DNA from: Dama dama
Lineage: Eukaryota; Chordata; Mammalia; Artiodactyla; Cervidae
Reading direction: 5' to 3'
Assembly: GCF_033118175.1 (NCBI RefSeq)
Contig: NC_083685.1
Location: forward strand, 128,336,501-128,400,500
Length of the DNA: 64,000 nt
Both the position numbers and the translations under genes were made by a program. Shown here in pieces: positions 57,363 through 64,000 of the stretch. The notes below the pieces were generated by a model. That model saw only the letters and a list, made by a program, of their open reading frames with translations, was not told where the DNA came from and searched no databases. How positions within the stretch are numbered: the stretch's first letter is position 1; each line of letters opens with the position of its first letter.

Positions 57363-57940
57363 ACCTTTCTTCAGTTTAGTATAACATTAGTTTTAACAAG
57401 TATAAATATCCAGTGATTAAAGTTACACTTGTGCTTCCGTGCATGTATGAGTTAAAAAATAATGATTTAGTTTTAAATCTGTATATGAAACAGTGATATG
57501 AAAACTGAATTTGCCCCAGAAAATTAGGATGCTTTTCATTAAAATTAAAATCTTAAAATGTAGTTATCAAATAAGGATACAAGTTTTAGTACTCCTTTAT
57601 GAATGAGACAAAGCACATTTCTTTTAAATAAAGCAGCATATTCTTAAATTACTCTCACAGTTGACCTGAGAAGAGAGGTCAGCTTCTGACTGTTGAAGAG
57701 TGGAGATCCATTTAACGAGCATCGCGTCCAATTGCAGAATTGTGCCAACAGAAAAAGTAGGCACTTTGTAAGTATTAGGCGCTGGGGTTAATCAGTTTAT
57801 ACTAGGTCTAAATGATTTGCAACTGAAATTTTTAAAAAATTTATTTATTTGCAACTAAATTTTGAATCCCCTGAGTCCTGCTGCTGTTGCATAGAACAGA
57901 TTAATTTTCCAATTTGCAGCATGTCCCTTGCCCTTAGCTG
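57363..57940. other. AT-rich unique sequence
   Basis: Nothing recognised. Confidence 0.4.
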
Positions 57941-57963
57941 CGAACCGGAGGAGGAGAGCTACC

Positions 57964-57978
57964 CTGCCCTCTAGAGGT
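57964..57978 (+). promoter_or_regulatory. Candidate CTCF core motif
   Basis: CTGCCCTCTAGAGGT fits the reversed CTCF core SYGCCMYCTRSTGGY with a single mismatch (A for the T before GG). Confidence 0.35.
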
Positions 57979-58114
57979 GCCTCGGGGAAAGGCCTCCCAG
58001 AGCACAGCCACCCCGCGCAAGACTCAGTTAAAGCCTAGCCCGGCACAGAGGGGAGAGGGGCCCCCGGGGCTGGAGGGGGCAGCAGGCGCCCTGCCCGCGG
58101 TGCGGGCCCACCAG

Positions 58115-58138
58115 CTTACCTTACGGGGGTCTTACCTT
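58115..58138 (-). other. Two tandem splice-donor-like sites
   Basis: The - strand reads AAG|GTAAGA at boundary 58136/58135 and AAG|GTAAGC at 58120/58119, both close to the MAG|GTRAGT consensus and exactly 16 bases apart. They sit in a tandem duplication of about 16 bases (TTACCTTACGGGGGTC then TTACCTTGCGGGGGTC on the given strand). Confidence 0.35.
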
Positions 58139-58620
58139 GCGGGGGTCCTCTCTGTGCCAGCCCTGGGTTACTGTATTATAGAAAGGGCGAGTTGGCAGCC
58201 CACTGGCAGCGCTGAGCCGCGCGTTACGTTCCGCTCGGTCTTCAGCCCTCATGTTCCAAAGTAGCTGCAAGGGGCTGGATCTCCACCTTGGACGGCAGAA
58301 TCCCTACGGGGACCTCCCCCCGGCCCCGTCTGCTGCTGAATTCTGGGTGCGGCCTGATCCACCCCTCAAGTTAACGGCACACGTTTCCTTATTAAGAGCT
58401 CGACTTACTGAGAACCAGGCTAGCCTTTAACATAAAGAAGTTCCTGGGGAGAAAGAGAGAGAGGGGGTAGGAGAAACCCATGGTTGCAGCATCAGTCCAA
58501 AGCTAGCTCTCGCTGGCCGACAGTAAAACGGGAGCCGTGCGCTGTGGATACGAGGATGCGCCCGGGCCGGCGCTCACTGCACAGAGGACCTGCTTAGCAG
58601 CTCCCCAAGCAGTTACACGC

Positions 58621-58903
58621 GGTAGCTTCTTTAGGCACTGACCGTGCTCCTAAAAGGGGATTTTTTAAAATATTTTCCATAAAAGCAATTCTGAAATGAT
58701 AACCTGTATAGCGTCACACAATTAGGAAACCCCAGAGAAAATTTCGATCTTTGATCTTCCCAACTCCATTCCTTGTGTTCTAAAGACTGTAACGTCTACC
58801 TTGTAAGAATGTAGAACTTATACATTTTGTTATATTTGGGGAGAACAGAATAGTGTAAAAGAGTGGAGAGCTAATTATAATGTTTGTGAAGAGTGAAGTA
58901 AAT
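58621..58903. other. Unique sequence
   Basis: Nothing recognised. Confidence 0.4.
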
Positions 58904-59107
58904 GTGTTAGTCGTTCAGTCTTGTCTGACTCTTTGCGACCCCATGGACTGTAGCCCGCCAGGCTCCTCTGTCCATGGGATTTTCCAGGCAAGAACACTGG
59001 AGTGGGTTGCCATGCCCTTCTCAGGGGATCTTCCCAGCCTAGGAATCAAACCCGGGTCTCCTGCATTGCCGGCAGATTCTTTACCGCCTGAGCCACCAGG
59101 GAAGCCC
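58904..59107 (-). mobile_element. Bov-tA SINE, well preserved
   Basis: GTGTTAGTCGTTCAGTCTTG to CTGAGCCACCAGGGAAGCCC. B-box complement GGAATCAAACCC. Near-consensus head. Confidence 0.96.
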
Positions 59108-59373
59108 TATACCCTTAAAGCACCATCTAAGTAAAGCCGTAAAAAAGTGATGTACAGGACGAGGTGAGAGCTCTCCATTTGCTGGGGAATCGGAGGTGTC
59201 AAGGAGAAAAGAGAATTAGAGCTAACGGTAAAGGTCTTCAGAGAAGCTAGGTAGGAACAGAAGAAATAGGAGTACTTCAGGAAAAAGAAGTGAAACTGCA
59301 TGAATAACTCATGACTTATCATTTTTCATGTAACATTGCAGATATATTTAATCAGGTTGCTATTCTGTCTCTA

Positions 59374-59551
59374 TTGCTGTTCAGCTGCTCTGTCGTGTCT
59401 GACTCCCTGCGACCACATGGACCACATGCATGCCAGTCTTCCCTGTCCTTCCCTATCTCCCTGAATTTGCTCAAACTCATATCCTTTGAGTCAGGGATGC
59501 CATCCAACCATTTCATCCTCTGTCACCCCCTTCTCCTCTTGCCCTCAATCT
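59374..59551 (-). mobile_element. BovB 3' end fragment
   Basis: TTGCTGTTCAGCTGCTCTGTC, ATGCATGCCAGTCTTCCC, TTGCTCAAACTCATATCC, CACCCCCTTCTCCTCTTGCC. Confidence 0.9.
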
Positions 59552-61751
59552 TAGGCTGTACAGCAACTTCAGATCTGATTAGAAGGAAGGGGTCGAATGA
59601 ACCAAAGAAGTGTCAGGAAAGACTTTCGAACTTCAGTGATATTGAAAGAGAGCATCCCAGACAAGGCACTGCAATTAAGAACTCTGACTAGTTTAAATGG
59701 TCATGGCGACTCTGTGAAATGGAAGAAATTAAGTGTCAAAAGCAAGAGTAACTGAAGCACAAATATATTACTGAGTGGGCGTCAGTCAAATTTGGCTCCT
59801 TCCCCAGTTTTGCTTAAGAATCTGCTTTCTTAAATGTATAATTTAACATTGATCCTCACAATGGCGTTTCGCCTCCCTGGAATGATGAAGCGATCATAAG
59901 GGAGGGGCGAGCACTTTGCGAGGTGCAGGCGGCCTCGTGTGTCATGATGACACACTCGCAAATGCGGGCCAGACCCAGGACGAGCCGCACACACTCATAG
60001 AAAGCGTGCAAAGGGCTCATTTAGTTTATGTCACGGCCAAGCCACACACATGCCTGTTTTAAAGGGAACTGTGGAAATAGTTCAAAGCCATCCTCCTCCA
60101 AATGGAAAAAATTTTTTAAAAAAAGCTCACTTGTAACCTCTTGCCAAATTTTAGTTGCTCTTCATGCATACATGTAAAACCGATATTGTCAGTTGCTGGA
60201 AGGCAAAGTGTATATGATAGGCTTAGAAAAAAAGAAAGTATAATAGTGGTGGATAGTATTACAGCAATAAGATGTGTCAAACTACTTCATCCTTAGAAAT
60301 GGGAGAAAAACAGGCCATAATCTGTGTAAGCAGACGAGCAAAAACTCTTTACCTCCTGATGAGTGAATTTCTGCTTGTCCCAGAGGAAAAAGACAAGTGT
60401 CTTCCAAGCACGTGATCTAAAAGGAAATGCCAAGACTGGGTTGATCCTCTGGCGGTGTCATGAGAGTGACACAATCACTTTGACCTTGGGATTTACATGT
60501 CTAGTTATCTGAAAGCTTATGTTATTAAACTCCCTGTCTCTCTGTCTTCAGAACTGACTTTTCCTTATCAGTTTTGGAGCCTTGATTCTTTTGGATAATG
60601 GTGCGGATTTCCCCCCCCTCTGTTGTCCGTAACAGCATTGCCTAGAAGAAAAACCAAGTTTCGGGCTTGGTGCATGCTTAAGAATTCACTTTCAACATCT
60701 TGATGTGAGCCAGAGGTCTGCTAACAACAACAAAGATGAATGCAGAAGGAAATTTAGGCTGACAAATACCAGTCCCACCTGCGTCGGTTAATAAGCAAGG
60801 CTCTAGCCCGGCCAGTAATCCTCCGGTAACTGTCATTTCCATGTAGCCAATCGGGTGCCTGGGAATTATCCCCGTAAAAAGAATACAGCGTGTCATTTAT
60901 CAGGCAGCCAATTAAAGGGCCTCTGCAGTCGTTGGGTTGCTGGAAGCCAGTTCCCCACAAAGGAGGAAGGATGGGGCCAAGTCAGCCTGGGCCTCGAGGG
61001 AATATGAGAAAGCGACCTGTGGCTGATTCATAGGGGGCCAGACTGACAAAATATGAGAGGGAGGTGGGGATATGTCAACTGTTTCTCCTTGACAAGAATT
61101 TATTTAGGACATCAGCCTTCAAAAAGGCAACAGATAACTTCAATAACAACAATAACTTTTGGTAAGTAGATCTTACCAAAATGGGGCTTTAATTTTTGTA
61201 GCTATGAGATAGTTTTCACAGAGTATTTCCTTTGATCTCAAAGACCTGTTTCTGGCATTAGAAGCCTTGAAAATATGACATTAAAATAAATAAGTAAATG
61301 AAAATGAAGTACAGCAATTCCATTTTTTTTAAACTGAGTATCTCTGACCCTCTCCCTAATGGAAGTAGTCAGCAGAATGAACAAGAATTGACAAGGACCT
61401 TCATCATCCCACTTTTGGTAAACAGAAATAATTCTGTGTCCTCAAAACCCTCCTAAGACACAGATTTCCACCCTCATGATCACCTTTTAAAATCCAAAAT
61501 TAAACACTTTCCAGCCTCACTCTAGTCAATATACTAATTTACCCTATTGATTCAGTATCTAGACACGTCAGGAGTGGGGAAAAAAACAAACATGTAAATA
61601 TATTTTATGGATTCCAGGATAGACATGTTCCTTACATTTTAACATCTCTGAATCTGAGGCTGGTCATATGACCACAATTGATGTGGTCATAAAGCATAGT
61701 GCAATAAATTAATTGTTGGTATTTTTAATTGCTTAGCCCTAACTAAACCAA
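59552..61751. other. Unique sequence, 2.2 kb without young repeats
   Basis: 60680-60960 is repeat-free with retained CpG and AT words (AATTAAAGGGCC, GGTTAATAAGC, CCAATCGGG); both - frames there are short. No gene called. Candidate conserved non-coding DNA. Confidence 0.4.
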
Positions 61752-62323
61752 ACCCACTGCGGATGGTGATTGCAGCCATGAAATTAAAAGGCACTTACTC
61801 CTTGGAAGGAAAGTTATGACCAACCTAGACAGCATATTAAAGAGCAGAGACATTACTTTGTCAACAAAGGTCTGTCAAGGCTATGATTTTTCCAGTAGTC
61901 ATGTATGGATGTTAGAGTTCGACTATAAGGAAAGCTGAGCACCGAAGAATTGATGCTTTTGAGCTGTGATGTTGGAGAAGACTCTTGAGAGTCCCTTGGA
62001 CTGCAAGGAGATCCAACCAGTCCATCCTAAAGGAAATCAGTCCTGGGCGTTCATTGTTGGGACTGATGTTGAAGCTGAAACTCCAAAACTTTGGCCACCT
62101 GATGCAAAGAGCTGGCTCATTTGAGAAGACCCTGATGCTGGGAAAGATTGAGGGCAGGAGGAGAAGGGGACGACAGAGGATGAGATGGTTGGATGGCATC
62201 ACCGACACAATGGACATGGGTTTGGGTGGACTCCGGGAGTTGGTGATGGACAGGGAGGCCTGGCGTGCTGCGGTTCATGGGGTTGCAAAAAGTCAGACAT
62301 GATTGAACAACTGAACTGAACTG
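61752..62323 (+). mobile_element. BovB 3' fragment with exact 11-bp target duplication
   Basis: AACTAAACCAA at 61741-61751 and again at 62324-62334. The element starts in coding sequence (GCAGCCATGAAATTAAAAGG) and ends in an ACTGA-type repeat tail. An internal deletion sits near 61876. The open frame 61985-62302 (105 codons) holds the C-terminal segment (RVPWTARRSNQSILKE...) to near the natural end. Typical 5'-truncated BovB insertion. Confidence 0.97.
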
Positions 62324-62334
62324 AACTAAACCAA

Positions 62335-62726
62335 GGATACATCATGAAGTTTGAAGCATCACAGGGTGAAGGAGTATGGAGACTTTGGTGCAGAGAATCA
62401 GCAGAAAGTCATTCTTAGAAGAGTTAAACTTCAAAATAGTTAAAAAATGAACAAACATGAATCTGGGGATCTGTGACTTGGTTTTCATGAGATAGACCTC
62501 AAAAGCCAATGTGTGTCCCAGCCATTCCTTTTCTGATTATCTCACTCAAACCAGTGTTAGTAAAGAGATAACTTTAGTTAAAACCACTTATGGCTCTACT
62601 AATCTTGCATGAATGTGGTATTGACTATCTGTAAATTATTTCAATAAAGAAAGCAACAGGATGTTTCATGAGGGACTTAGAATTTAAGTATTCAAAACAA
62701 CTTCACTCTTGGGAAGGATCATGTCA
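62335..62726. other. Unique sequence
   Basis: Nothing recognised. Confidence 0.45.
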
Positions 62727-62736
62727 ATCATAGAAA

Positions 62737-62871
62737 GTGAAAGTGAAGTGAAGTCACTCTGTCGTGTCCGACTCTTTGTGACCCCATGGACAGTAGCCTA
62801 CCAGGCTCCTTCGTCCATGGGATTTTCCAGGCAAGAATACTGGAGTGGGTTGCCATTTCCTTCTCCAGGAG
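62737..62871 (-). mobile_element. Monomeric Bov-A unit with exact 10-bp target duplication
   Basis: ATCATAGAAA at 62727-62736 and 62872-62881. The insert is a single Bov-A unit beginning GTGAAAGTGAAGTGAAGTCAC and ending CCTTCTCCAGGAG, without the tRNA-like head. Confidence 0.95.
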
Positions 62872-63037
62872 ATCATAGAAAACAGTAATAGAAATCAACA
62901 TTTTTAAAGTAGATACACTATAAGATTTTGCCCTTAAAAAGTGTCTCACTGGTGTTTAGTGGAAATCATCTGTTATTAGCTGGATATATAAATGTGTGCA
63001 CTGGAGTATATTAGGTATAATATACTGAGCTTTTTGT

Positions 63038-63256
63038 GTGAGACAAACGTGGGTTCAAGGTCTAAGCGTGGTGTTTACCCTCTGTATGATCTTGGGTGCT
63101 TACTCCACCTCTCTGAGATCCAGTTTCCGTTTCTCTAAAATGGAGATAATAGCAACTGACTGAATCAGATTCTGTTTCAAACAAGTAAGAGTCTATCGTG
63201 AGGTGCTTAGAAAAGCACCTGGTACACGGTACACCTTCAGAAAGTGGCGGCTGTAA
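63038..63256 (+). mobile_element. MIR SINE
   Basis: GTGGGTTCAAGGTCTAAGCG, CTGTATGATCTTGGGTGC, CCTCTCTGAGATCCAGTTTCC, TCTAAAATGGAGATAATAGC, AGGTGCTTAGAAAAGCACCTGG: MIR core and flanks in order. Confidence 0.78.
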
Positions 63257-64000
63257 CAGCGCTTTTTATTACCACGAGCACGCTAGCGGACAGCTCTGAC
63301 ACATCCTAATTCAGCTGAAGAAGTGGTTTCTCGTTTCTCCTGCCCAGAACAAATTAAAGCCTGAGCATTCTGACTCTGTCCCGAGACAGCGTCTAACGTG
63401 ACTTGGCAAACCACAGATGGGTTCCAGTTTTCTTAGCTGTGCAGGAAATTTCTGATTGATTTAACCTCCACAAGACAATGCCGTGTAATTAACATGTAAC
63501 AAATGTCAGCTCTTGTTATTGCTGGAACCCTCCTGCCCTCCAGCCTTGTCCCCTTCCTGGCTTTGCTCTGCATCCGTGCCTTCCCCCCCCCGTCTTTCTT
63601 TCTTTCTTTTCACTTTCCCATAGCGTCTCGTTGCACCCGGTTCCCTCTGAGCGATGTTGGGGACAGCTTCAGTTGTGGTTCTTCCTGAAAGTCAGTTATT
63701 TTGAAACATAAAGAGACGTGAAGAGATAAACACCACCTACGTCCTCTGTTTTGGGTGGCCTAGAGCCAGACATGATGTGAAGCTTCATCAGGAGGGTTTT
63801 CTGAGGGTTTTTTTTTTTTTTTTTCATTTGCATAACTTGGTAATTAGGGGATTATTTTTCCCCTAGAAGCAATTTGTCTAAATCCTTAAAAGACAGCATG
63901 ACAGGGAGGTGGGGAGGACTCTCCTCGTTTAAAATGATGATATGATGGAGATTAAGACAGTGTGGTGTCAAAATATACCGTGGATCGTGTTGAGAGTCCC
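63257..64000. other. Unique sequence with C9/TTTC and T tracts
   Basis: A C run and (CTTT)n at about 63584-63610 and a T16 tract near 63811. 63270-63500 is repeat-free with AT-rich words (GTGTAATTAACATG) and looks conserved by eye. No gene. Confidence 0.4.

Larger units (their letters stand above)
57941..58620. promoter_or_regulatory. CpG-rich block, island-like
   Basis: By hand count, about 40 CpG in 680 bases, with 29 in 57941-58400, against roughly one or two per 100 bases in adjacent DNA. No repeat is recognised inside it. It holds a CTCF-like core (57964-57978) and two splice-donor-like words on the - strand. The + frame 57977-58264 (95 codons) is GC-rich and shows no motif. A promoter or first exon of an unannotated transcript is possible but unproven; a decayed GC-rich repeat is the main alternative. 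Confidence 0.5.

Noticed and set aside
57977..58264. 95-codon frame as a coding gene in the CpG block
   Set aside because: No motif or family resemblance; GC-rich DNA lowers stop frequency. Kept only as part of the CpG block.

Overview
This window is ruminant nuclear DNA, most likely from a bovid. It carries repeat families confined to or typical of ruminants: about two dozen tRNA-Glu-derived Bov-tA/BOV-A2 SINEs, eight BovB LINE segments, and two 3' ends resembling the cattle-type L1. Behind these lie older cetartiodactyl CHR-type SINEs and mammal-wide fossils (L1, L2, MIR, MER5A, another hAT). I cannot name the species, chromosome or locus. I found no intact protein-coding gene, no functional tRNA or rRNA gene, no CRISPR array and nothing bacterial or viral. 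The long open frames are transposon relics, antisense shadows of them, or low-complexity translations. The window reads as intergenic or deep intronic DNA.

Orientation: for the tRNA-Glu SINEs, + means the tRNA-like head (GGCTTCCC...GTGGCTCAG) reads on the given strand, and - means the given strand starts with the tail side (GCTCAGTCGTGTC...) and ends with ...GGGAAGCCC.

Layout: 1-9.9 kb has many Bov-tA copies, two L1-type 3' ends, a CHR SINE with a clear target-site duplication, and an old antisense L1 (8.8-9.87 kb) split by a younger SINE. 9.9-18.4 kb holds an unrecognised retroposed segment flanked by duplicated target sites (12.78-13.16 kb), a hAT fossil with inverted ends and an 8-bp duplication, a BovB 3' fragment, a CHR SINE and a dimeric BOV-A2. 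18.4-21.8 kb has almost no young repeats and keeps CpG-containing unique sequence. 21.8-29.6 kb mixes SINEs, L2, MER5A, a GGAT tract and a tandem SINE pair. 29.65-33.04 kb is a nearly full-length antisense BovB with endonuclease and reverse transcriptase coding sequence broken by several stops and frameshifts. 33-46 kb has old L1, L2 and MIR pieces, a BovB inserted into an L2, and a CHR SINE. 46-56 kb is mostly unique with a few short BovB and SINE copies. 57.9-58.6 kb is a CpG-rich block, the best candidate for something functional. 59-64 kb has further BovB and SINE insertions, one BovB with an exact 11-bp duplication.

There is no gene network to describe. The interest lies in datable insertion events (target-site duplications, nesting), in microsatellites that recur at SINE tails, in the CpG-rich block with two tandem splice-donor matches on the - strand and a near-consensus CTCF core, and in several repeat-free, CpG-retaining stretches that could be conserved regulatory DNA. 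All functional readings are inference from sequence alone.
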